21,552 nt of DNA from NCBI GenBank assembly GCA_937910385.1, contig CALEPT010000032.1, forward strand, positions 1 to 21,552, written 5' to 3'. Positions 13,781-19,698 of this stretch are shown here, in pieces. The notes below the pieces were generated by a model. That model was not told where the DNA came from. It saw only the letters and a list, made by a program, of their open reading frames with translations, and did not search any database. The DNA comes from an uncultured Ruminococcus sp. Its GTDB lineage: Bacteria; Bacillota; Clostridia; Oscillospirales; Ruminococcaceae. Each line of letters begins with the position of its first letter. The stretch's first letter is position 1. The position numbers and the translations under genes were made by a program.

Positions 13781-13945
13781 ATGACAACACTGGAAACATT
13801 GCACAAATGGCTTGACGAGGAATACGCGAAAGCGGACGGCAAGCCCTTTGTAATGGACACGGCGGCATATGCGACATACAAGGTGTGGAGACGGGCTGAC
13901 AGCGCGTGGAAAAAGAGGGCAGAGAAATGCAGAATACAGAACTGA
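13781..13945 (+). CDS. Small hypothetical protein
   Basis: 54 residues from ATG 13781, with a strong site, AGGAGGG (13765-13771), 9 nt upstream. The protein starts MTTLETLHKWLDEEYAKAD and ends in a basic helix (WRRADSAWKKRAEKCRIQN). The good ribosome site and the lack of any other gene in this stretch support it. No family recognised. Confidence 0.65.
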   Translation: MTTLETLHKWLDEEYAKADGKPFVMDTAAYATYKVWRRADSAWKKRAEKCRIQN

Positions 13946-13994
13946 TGATGAACATAGCCGCTAAAACAGCTCTAACTGACAGGAGATTAAGAAG

Positions 13995-14252
13995 ATGACT
14001 AAATATCCCGTTATGATAAGGCAGGGCTTGCGAAAGGGTATTTTCGCGGCAAAGGTTCCCCACGGGTGGGATATGTGGATAGTGTGGCTCAACCGCGAAT
14101 GCGAGAGCGGCGAAACTTTTGAATTAAAGGACATTGACGGCATTGACGCACAGCTCCATTTCGGAGACAAGGAGAGCGTTCAGCGAGTAATCAATGTTCT
14201 TGAATGGATGATAAACGAGGATGGACAAAATGCCAAAAGACTGGACGGGTAA
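13995..14252 (+). CDS. Hypothetical early protein
   Basis: 85 residues from ATG 13995, preceded by AGGAGA (13980-13985). It contains several Trp residues (HGWDMWIVWLN, LEWMIN), suggesting a compact fold. It is in the same operon as the methylases and overlaps the next gene. No family recognised. Confidence 0.6.
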   Translation: MTKYPVMIRQGLRKGIFAAKVPHGWDMWIVWLNRECESGETFELKDIDGIDAQLHFGDKESVQRVINVLEWMINEDGQNAKRLDG

Positions 14253-14817
14253 TTATAAAAGTGTCTGCGGTTGTTTAGGAGCCCAAAATGAAGCTAAAGA
14301 AGAAAGAGAAGCGAATGATTATTATGCCACATCCCCCATAGCTGCCGAATGGCTTTTGAAAATCACAGAGCTTGACAAAAACGTCTGGGAATGTGCTTGT
14401 GGTGAGGGTCATATTGCAAAAGTACTTATTCGTGAGGGGAAGTGTGTCAAGTGTACCGATTTAATAGACAGAGGGTTCGGGGTAGGCGGCATAGACTTCT
14501 TAAAACAAACAGAAATATTTAACGGGGATATAGTAACTAATCCGCCGTACAGATACGCAAAAGAGTTTGTTGAAAAAGCGTTAGCACTTGTGCCGGAAGG
14601 TCACAAAGTATGTATGTTTTTAAAGGTGCAATTTTTAGAGGGCAAAGCCCGAAGAGAATTATTTAGGCAAAATCCCCCAAAAGAAGTGTGGGTCAGCTCA
14701 AGCAGACTTGAATGTGGTAAAAATGGAAAATTTTCGGGTTCAAACATGGTGGCGTATGCGTGGTATATTTGGGAAAAGGGGTATAAGGGAGAAAGCACTT
14801 TAAAATGGTTCAATTAA
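14230..14817 (+). CDS. N6-adenine methyltransferase-like protein
   Basis: 195 residues from ATG 14230, chosen over ATG 14221 because GAGGA lies 9 nt upstream of the former. VWECACGEGHIAKVL is the SAM-binding motif I and NPPYRYAKEF is the catalytic (D/N)PPY motif IV. The length and N-P-P-Y form match small phage-encoded DNA N6-adenine methylases that lack a separate recognition domain. It is a second, unrelated adenine methylase beside the D12 enzyme. A protein or tRNA substrate cannot be excluded. Confidence 0.75.
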   Translation: MPKDWTGNYKSVCGCLGAQNEAKEEREANDYYATSPIAAEWLLKITELDKNVWECACGEGHIAKVLIREGKCVKCTDLIDRGFGVGGIDFLKQTEIFNGDIVTNPPYRYAKEFVEKALALVPEGHKVCMFLKVQFLEGKARRELFRQNPPKEVWVSSSRLECGKNGKFSGSNMVAYAWYIWEKGYKGESTLKWFN

Positions 14818-14833
14818 GGAGCGAGAAAAAAGT

Positions 14834-16522
14834 ATGACATTAGGCAGTTTGTTTGACGGAGCGGGGACTTGCCCTTTTGCCGCTCAAATCTGCGGCATAA
14901 CTCCGGCGTGGGCAAGCGAGATTGAGCCGTTCCCGATAGCAGTCACAAAGAAACGGTTCCCGGATATGGAGCATCTGGGAGACATCACAAGGATAAACGG
15001 GGCTGAAATCGCGCCTGTTGATATTATTACATTCGGCAGTCCGTGTCAGGATTTATCAGTGGCAGGGAAAAGAGCCGGGCTTGACGGCGAACGGTCAGGG
15101 CTTTTTATGGAAGCCGTCAGAATAATAAAAGAAATGAGGGCAAAAACAAATGGAGAATATCCGAGTATCGCTGTGTGGGAAAACGTACCCGGGGCGTTTA
15201 GCTCAAATAAAGGCGAGGACTTCCGCGTTGTCCTCGAAGAGCTCTGCAAAGTCAAAAACGGTAAAGCCGCTATACCTCGACCTCCGAGAGGGAAATGGTC
15301 TGACGCGGGAGAAATCGTGGGAGACGGATATTCCCTCGCCTGGCGCGTCCTCGACGCTCAATTTTGGGGCGTTCCCCAAAGACGCAGAAGAGTCTTTCTT
15401 GTGGCAGATTTTGCAGGCGGATGTGCCGGAAAAATACTCTTTGAGCGAGAAGGCTTGTCAAGGGATTTTGCGGAGAGCAGAAAAACGTGGGAAAGAAATT
15501 CCCGATCTCTTGCGTTTGGCACTGGAGATAAAAACACTGTCACAAGAGAGTATGGAATAAGCAGCTACGCAAGCAACGCGATGAAGTCAGACAATCCCCA
15601 CAGTGGGATTTACGAGGCGGATACCTCACGGACGCTTGACGGCAACGGAGGCATTCCTTCCTGTAATCAGGGCGGTATGGCTGTCGTGGCTTTGGAAGGC
15701 AACGGTGCAAGACCGCCCCACAAAGGTTGCGGATATTCCGAGGAGGGCGTGAGTTATACGCTGAATGCGGTCGAACAGCACGCAGTCGCATTCGCTTGTA
15801 ATCAACGAAACGAAGTTCGCGACCTCGGCGACAGATCCGGCGCGTTGCAGGCGCAGCCCGGTATGAAGCAGCAGACCTTTGTCGCGGCGTTTATGGGCGG
15901 TCAGGGCGCAAGGGCTCACGGGATAGGCTATTGTGGTGACGGCACTACGCCGACGCTTAAAAGCGCGTTGAGCGGCGGCAACACGGTACCCGATATTGTG
16001 ATATACGACGCGAGGGGCAATGGCGATGGTGTTATCTCTCCTACCATTACGGGCGACCATAACGGGCATATGAGCGACTATACGGCAGTGGTATGTTATG
16101 CCGTGGATATGGGAGGCGGCAAGTCGCAAAGCGGGGTCACTGAAAATCTGTCGCCGACGCTTGCCTGTACACACGGGGGAGAACCTGCAGTATGTTTTGT
16201 ATTGCAGCCGGTCGATATAATCCTCCGCAGATTAACGCCGACAGAGTGTGCGAGGTTGCAGGGTATGCCGGATTGGTGGTGTGATGACATAGATATACAG
16301 GAGCCGACCGATGAGGATGTGGCGTTCTGGCGCGAGGTGTTTGAAACATACAGGCTTGCCACAGCTCCGAATAAGAAGCCCAAAACCGACAATCAAATCA
16401 AGAAGTTTTTAAAAGCCCCGTATTCGGACAGCGCGGCATATAAGATGTGGGGCAACGGCATGGCATTGCCGAATGTGCTGTATATAATGGAAGGTATCAA
16501 AAAGGTGTTGAAAGAAAAATGA
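14834..16522 (+). CDS. C5-cytosine DNA methyltransferase with repeated recognition region
   Basis: 562 residues, against ~300-450 for usual C5 methylases. Motif I is LFDGAGT, motif IV is GSPCQDLS with Cys71 as catalytic residue, motif VI is ENV (116-118), motif VIII is QRRRRVFLV (182-190), motif IX is RRLTPTECARLQGMP (465-479) and motif X is WGNGMALP (539-546). Between VIII and IX lie ~215 extra residues with six copies of an S/T-x-T-L-like element (SRTLDG, SYTLNA, SGALQA, TPTLKS, SPTITG, SPTLAC) spaced about 28-42 residues. This resembles the multi-target recognition arrays of some phage C5 methylases. AAGGAG at 14816-14821 is the ribosome site. No nuclease partner is present. Confidence 0.9.
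   Translation: MTLGSLFDGAGTCPFAAQICGITPAWASEIEPFPIAVTKKRFPDMEHLGDITRINGAEIAPVDIITFGSPCQDLSVAGKRAGLDGERSGLFMEAVRIIKEMRAKTNGEYPSIAVWENVPGAFSSNKGEDFRVVLEELCKVKNGKAAIPRPPRGKWSDAGEIVGDGYSLAWRVLDAQFWGVPQRRRRVFLVADFAGGCAGKILFEREGLSRDFAESRKTWERNSRSLAFGTGDKNTVTREYGISSYASNAMKSDNPHSGIYEADTSRTLDGNGGIPSCNQGGMAVVALEGNGARPPHKGCGYSEEGVSYTLNAVEQHAVAFACNQRNEVRDLGDRSGALQAQPGMKQQTFVAAFMGGQGARAHGIGYCGDGTTPTLKSALSGGNTVPDIVIYDARGNGDGVISPTITGDHNGHMSDYTAVVCYAVDMGGGKSQSGVTENLSPTLACTHGGEPAVCFVLQPVDIILRRLTPTECARLQGMPDWWCDDIDIQEPTDEDVAFWREVFETYRLATAPNKKPKTDNQIKKFLKAPYSDSAAYKMWGNGMALPNVLYIMEGIKKVLKEK
15150..15560 (+). CDS. Possible overlapping gene inside the C5 methylase, other frame
   Basis: 136 residues from ATG 15150, wholly inside the methylase gene in a different frame. 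GAGGG (15136-15140) lies 9 nt before the ATG, a credible ribosome site. The C-terminal third reads VPEKYSLSEKACQGILRRAE then RGKEIPDLLRLALE, which I recall as a recurring conserved end of phage hypothetical proteins next to C5 methylases. This is memory, not a search result. If real, both proteins are coded by the same DNA; otherwise this is a frame shadow preserved because the methylase is conserved. The short length and lack of known function keep confidence moderate. Confidence 0.4.
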   Translation: MENIRVSLCGKTYPGRLAQIKARTSALSSKSSAKSKTVKPLYLDLREGNGLTREKSWETDIPSPGASSTLNFGAFPKDAEESFLWQILQADVPEKYSLSEKACQGILRRAEKRGKEIPDLLRLALEIKTLSQESME

Positions 16523-16929
16523 AATCAACGAAATTTACAATTCCGGGAAAGCCGCAGGGCAAGGGCAGACCCCGTTTTTCAAGCCGTTCAGGGCACGCCT
16601 ATACGCCCGCGCAGACGGCGGATTATGAAAACAAGGTGAGATTATATTATTCAAGACAAACGCGCTGTACGCCGCTTCAGGGCAACATACGGGCTGATAT
16701 AACGGCATACTTCCCGATACCGAAATCAACGCGCAAGGCGAAAGCGATACTGTTAGCGGAGGAACATACGCCCTGCCCGAAAAAACCCGACGCTGATAAT
16801 ATCGCAAAAATCATACTTGACTCGCTCAACGGGCTTGCATACACCGACGACAGCGCGGTCATATATTTGACGGTGGGCAAGCTGTACGGCAATACCCCCA
16901 GGGTCGAAGTCACATTAACGGAGGTATAA
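16519..16929 (+). CDS. rusA: RusA-family Holliday junction resolvase
   Basis: 136 residues from ATG 16519, overlapping the methylase stop (ATGA). It has FTIPGKPQGKGRPRF at the start and KKPDADNIAKIILDSLNG followed by YTDDSAV. The Asp residues at ~91, 93 and 110-111 match the metal-binding acidic cluster of RusA, with Lys97 in the right position. RusA enzymes cut four-way DNA junctions as homodimers and help resolve replication intermediates before packaging. Length and motif order are typical. Confidence 0.92.
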   Translation: MKSTKFTIPGKPQGKGRPRFSSRSGHAYTPAQTADYENKVRLYYSRQTRCTPLQGNIRADITAYFPIPKSTRKAKAILLAEEHTPCPKKPDADNIAKIILDSLNGLAYTDDSAVIYLTVGKLYGNTPRVEVTLTEV

Positions 16930-16930
16930 C

Positions 16931-17176
16931 GTGTTTAACAGCGAAGAGGATTATTTAGACAATATCGACATTCTAAACCGCCAAATTCGCGCTCTTAGAG
17001 CAGAGAACGAATATCTAAAAAAGTTGCTGAAACACGCGAACACAATTACAAAGTCACAGGAGATAGCACAAGATGCCAAAGCAGAAGAAACAACAAGGAC
17101 AGCTGCCGAAAACGGTCAACGGGTTTGTCGACGCGATGATGGCGGTGGAAAAGTGCGCCCCGGTTCGGTGGGATGA
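16931..17176 (+). CDS. Small hypothetical protein, GTG start
   Basis: 81 residues from GTG 16931, with GGAGG at 16920-16924. The first ~35 residues form a possible coiled coil (IDILNRQIRALRAENEYLKKLL). The last ~35 residues lie over the vapE start in another frame and look compositionally poor (Arg/Gly-rich), so the stop may just be the next in-frame one after an unselected tail. Probably a real gene with an unusually long overlap (104 nt). Confidence 0.55.
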   Translation: MFNSEEDYLDNIDILNRQIRALRAENEYLKKLLKHANTITKSQEIAQDAKAEETTRTAAENGQRVCRRDDGGGKVRPGSVG

Positions 17177-18278
17177 GTTTTTGGAGGTTCCTGTTGTACT
17201 GGATGAAAACACAGGCAAGGCGGAGCCGGTCAACGACGCATACCGTGCGGAAATCAAGGCGGAGCTTGAAACAAAGTTCGGTTTGTACAGCGTCAGCAAA
17301 TTTGACGACGCGTTTCGGATATTCTGCGCTGAGCCGTCGCGCAGGTATCATCCGATTAAAAACAGGATAGAGTCCATTCAATGGGATGGGGAGTCGCATA
17401 TCAAGGAAGCTTTTGTCAAAATCTTAAAAGTCAAGCCGTCGCCTTATGCGGCAGAGGCGGCGCGTCTGTTTTTCGCCGGAGGAATACAAAGATTGTACAA
17501 TCCCGGTTGTAAAAACGACTATGTTGTAACTCTTATAGGAACAAAGCAGGGCGAGGGAAAATCAACATTTCTGCGGTGGGCGGCACTTGATGATGATTGG
17601 TACGGTGAGCTGAAGACTTTTGACTACCAAAAGGGAGCGGAGGCCCTTAACGGCAAATGGATTGTTGAAATCCCGGAGCTTGCCGCTCTTAGGAAGTCCG
17701 AGGTTGAAGAGGTCAAAGCTTTTATAAGTCAGCAGCGCGACCATTACCGCCGCCCGTATGACCGGACAATATCAGATATTAAGCGCAAGTGCGTAATGGC
17801 GGGTACGACTAACGCTCTGCAATTCTTGAGCGACCCGACAGGAAACAGGCGTTTTCTGCCGATAGAGGTACATTCAGACGGTCAGGATCTGTACGACCGG
17901 GAACAGGAAATCAGGGCGGAGCTTGAGCAATGCTGGGCGGAGGCGTTGCATAAACGCGATATGAAATTTATGTTGACAACGCCGAGCGCGAAGCTGTTAA
18001 CACGCATAAAGCAGGAGCAGGAAGCCGCCGAGATAGACGACCCGCATTTATCGCTGATAAAATCATATCTTGCCGGGCGAACCGCCACTTGCGTTTTGGA
18101 GATATACTACGACGCGTTGGGTCATTCGTCATACGACAGTCCCACGAAGGCAGACAGAAACGAAATCGGGTTGCTTCTCCAAAAAGCAGGTTGGAGGCGG
18201 GTGCCTTCAATGTATCAGTATACAAAACCATCGCCGTCCCGTCAGCATAAATGGGTTCCGGCGGATGCCGTGGATTAG
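17073..18278 (+). CDS. VapE-family replicative helicase/ATPase
   Basis: 401 residues from ATG 17073, with AGGAGA upstream (17058-17063). Residues ~156-165 are a Walker A motif (GTKQGEGKST), and WIVEIPEL (~196-203) is the Walker B. FAGGIQRLYNPGCKNDYV before it and FLPIEV after it are typical of the VapE (virulence-associated E) family. These are SF3-like helicases used by phages and pathogenicity islands for their own replication. Many VapE proteins carry an N-terminal primase domain; here that is absent and a separate CHC2 zinc-finger gene lies at 8870. The iteron array directly downstream is the likely origin it acts on. Confidence 0.9.
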   Translation: MPKQKKQQGQLPKTVNGFVDAMMAVEKCAPVRWDEFLEVPVVLDENTGKAEPVNDAYRAEIKAELETKFGLYSVSKFDDAFRIFCAEPSRRYHPIKNRIESIQWDGESHIKEAFVKILKVKPSPYAAEAARLFFAGGIQRLYNPGCKNDYVVTLIGTKQGEGKSTFLRWAALDDDWYGELKTFDYQKGAEALNGKWIVEIPELAALRKSEVEEVKAFISQQRDHYRRPYDRTISDIKRKCVMAGTTNALQFLSDPTGNRRFLPIEVHSDGQDLYDREQEIRAELEQCWAEALHKRDMKFMLTTPSAKLLTRIKQEQEAAEIDDPHLSLIKSYLAGRTATCVLEIYYDALGHSSYDSPTKADRNEIGLLLQKAGWRRVPSMYQYTKPSPSRQHKWVPADAVD

Positions 18279-18300
18279 TCAAATTGCACAAAAGAAAAAG

Positions 18301-18354
18301 TTGTGTGCAGTTGTGTGCAGGTTGTGTGCAGGTTGTGTGCAGGGTTGTGTGCAG
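18301..18354 (+). repeat. Five direct iterons downstream of vapE
   Basis: TTGTGTGCAG occurs at 18301-18310, 18311-18320, 18322-18331, 18333-18342 and 18345-18354, i.e. at 10-12 bp steps, one per helical turn. An inverted copy (ATGCACACAA, 18401-18410) lies just before an AT-rich block. This is the arrangement of initiator-binding iterons. Confidence 0.85.
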
Positions 18355-18545
18355 GTGTAACCCTATTGGTTACGCGGTCTTTGTGCATTTTGACATACTA
18401 ATGCACACAACTTTTTATATAAAGATATAAATAATAAAAATAAAAAAATATTAAATATAGGAAAAAGATGTGTGCATGTGTGTCCCATATTTTTGGTAAA
18501 TGCCGTAACGAATAGGGCTTGAGGGGGTTCTGGTGCAAGCAACCT

Positions 18546-18571
18546 GCACATAACTGTACACAGTTATGTGC
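18546..18571. repeat. 26-bp perfect palindrome (possible terminator)
   Basis: GCACATAACTGT and ACAGTTATGTGC are 12-bp perfect arms around AC. CGCTTTTTAA follows, so on the + strand it could act as an intrinsic terminator for the vapE transcript. A protein-binding site at the origin is the alternative. Confidence 0.6.
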
Positions 18572-18591
18572 GCTTTTTAAGGTTTTTTTAG

Positions 18592-18751
18592 GCTTAAAAA
18601 AGGGGGTTTTATACACCAAATAGGCTTTTTTTACACTAAAAAAGTTAGTTTTTTTTGCGTTAAAAACAAGGGGAGTAACACTAAATAGGTTTACTTTTGA
18701 GGGGTGTAAACACTGAAAAGGTTTACTTTTGTGCTAAAAAGGGGGTTTTAT
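18592..18751 (+). repeat. Array of imperfect repeats about 21 bp apart
   Basis: Copies begin near 18592, 18614, 18634, 18657, 18679, 18711 and 18731. The best two are CACTAAATAGG and CACTGAAAAGG, each followed by TTTACTTTTG. The outer copies share AAAAAGGGGGTTTTAT (18597-18612 and 18736-18751). Most steps are 20-23 bp, two helical turns. The last copy contains the ribosome site of the gene at 18750. Confidence 0.65.
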
Positions 18752-18995
18752 GCCATTAAACGCTAAAGACAGCATCGATTTTGTTTTTTATTGTGCTGAA
18801 AATGATTTTGAAGATCTGCCGGATTTCGCACTGTCGTTTCCCGATACCGGCACAAAGCAGGGTTTAAAATTCTGGTCGGAACTCGCGGCAGATTGCCGAC
18901 ATATCGCGGCTCATCATCCCGAACTGGCAGATTATATAGCCGCTAAATATGATTATATCTGGCTTATGTGGAAAGAAAGGAGAAACAAGCTATGA
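18750..18995 (+). CDS. Hypothetical protein upstream of terminase-like gene
   Basis: 81 residues from ATG 18750; AAGGGGG (18739-18745), part of the last upstream repeat, serves as ribosome site. The protein is acidic at the front (AENDFEDLPDF) with a basic end (WKERRNKL) and has several aromatic residues. Its stop overlaps the start of the terminase-like gene. No family recognised; tight coupling suggests they work together. Confidence 0.65.
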   Translation: MPLNAKDSIDFVFYCAENDFEDLPDFALSFPDTGTKQGLKFWSELAADCRHIAAHHPELADYIAAKYDYIWLMWKERRNKL

Positions 18996-19549
18996 ATCAA
19001 GAAGAATTGCAGGATCTCGGTGAACACGTCGTTAAAAAGAAACACCGCAACACGACTTCTATTGTCGACAGCTCAACGGCAACTTCTGCGGAAATATCAC
19101 AAATCATCGGTGAATCATTTCAGTACTTTAAACGTCCGATTGTTAAATCCGATGAGGAATGCGCACAAAGGCTTGAAGATTATTTTAACCAGTGTCAAAT
19201 GACCGGGCAAATACCGACTGTTGAAGATATGGCACTCGCCCTCGGAACTTCAAGGCAAACGTTGTTTAACTGGGAACACGGGTTAAAGGGCGCATCCGCC
19301 GCAAGGCAAAACATGATAAAACAGGCAAAGGAAGTTCTCGCCGGAGTAGACGCAAAGCTTGTATCAATGGGAAAGATACCTCAAGTTACTTACATCTTCC
19401 GCGCAAAAAATTACTTCGGACTTGCCGACAAACAAGAGGTTGTTGTTACGCCTAATAATCCGCTTGATGACGGCACAAAGGATCTAAAAACTCTTGAAGC
19501 GGAATACGTCGAAAGTGTTGTGACCGATACAGTAGATGACTCTAAATAA
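18992..19549 (+). CDS. Terminase small subunit-like protein
   Basis: 185 residues from ATG 18992, with AAAGGAG (18976-18982). ECAQRLEDYFNQCQ and TVEDMALALGTSRQTLFNWEHG form a helix-turn-helix of the gp3-type packaging proteins, then come Lys/Ala-rich helices, and YIFRAKNYFGLADKQEVVV followed by an acidic tail is the usual C-terminal signature of that group. Small terminase subunits bind the packaging site and hand DNA to the large subunit. No large subunit follows; the next genes are on the other strand. A related DNA-binding regulator is the alternative. The repeats at 18592-18751 may be its binding sites. Confidence 0.6.
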   Translation: MNQEELQDLGEHVVKKKHRNTTSIVDSSTATSAEISQIIGESFQYFKRPIVKSDEECAQRLEDYFNQCQMTGQIPTVEDMALALGTSRQTLFNWEHGLKGASAARQNMIKQAKEVLAGVDAKLVSMGKIPQVTYIFRAKNYFGLADKQEVVVTPNNPLDDGTKDLKTLEAEYVESVVTDTVDDSK

Positions 19550-19550
19550 A

Positions 19551-19590
19551 ATATATCGCCCCGTCTGTTATTGCAGACGGGGTTATATAT
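19551..19590. terminator. Bidirectional hairpin between convergent genes
   Basis: CCCCGTCTG (19559-19567) and CAGACGGGG (19574-19582) form a 9-bp GC-rich stem with a 6-nt loop; ATATAT on each side can extend it. It lies directly after the terminase-like gene and downstream of the opposing FtsK operon. On the - strand a T-rich tail follows (TATATTTTATTT), so it is stronger in that direction. Confidence 0.75.
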
Positions 19591-19604
19591 GCCGTTATTC
19601 CCTT

Positions 19605-19686
19605 GTAGAATTGACGAGAATTGATTAAACGAAAAAAGTAGTATAAGTTTATTGCTTTTAATATCGTTCGTTCTCGTCAATTCTAC
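19605..19686. repeat. 16-bp perfect inverted repeat with 50-bp centre
   Basis: GTAGAATTGACGAGAA (19605-19620) is repeated in inverted form as TTCTCGTCAATTCTAC (19671-19686). The 50 bp between them are AT-rich. It sits 12 bp past the FtsK stop, outside the terminator hairpin. A protein-binding, recombination or transfer/segregation site is possible. Confidence 0.8.
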
Positions 19687-19698
19687 GGCGTTTTAGGG

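Larger units (their letters stand above)
18279..18749. other. Non-coding region: likely replication origin
   Basis: No gene is seen on either strand across 471 bp. It contains the iterons (18301-18354), a 6-bp hairpin GTAACC/GGTTAC (18357-18373), an inverted iteron at 18401-18410, an AT-only-like block (about 18412-18461) suited to strand opening, a 26-bp palindrome (18546-18571) and an array of imperfect repeats (18592-18751). Iterons next to an AT-rich block, immediately after a replication helicase gene, are the classical form of a phage or plasmid origin. The two repeat classes have different sequences, so two proteins may bind here. Confidence 0.65.

Noticed and set aside
13927..13998. 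23-codon ORF between 13781-13945 and 13995-14252
   Set aside because: Too short and without a clear ribosome site; probably leader sequence.
15626..16174. 182-codon - strand ORF over the C5 methylase repeats
   Set aside because: No ribosome site or recognisable motif; it mirrors the conserved repeats of the methylase.
18301..18354. CRISPR array
   Set aside because: Repeats are 10 bp with 0-2 bp between them and no spacers; they are iterons.
19605..19686. Insertion sequence or transposon ends
   Set aside because: Only 50 bp lie between the inverted repeats, there is no transposase and no flanking target duplication was seen.
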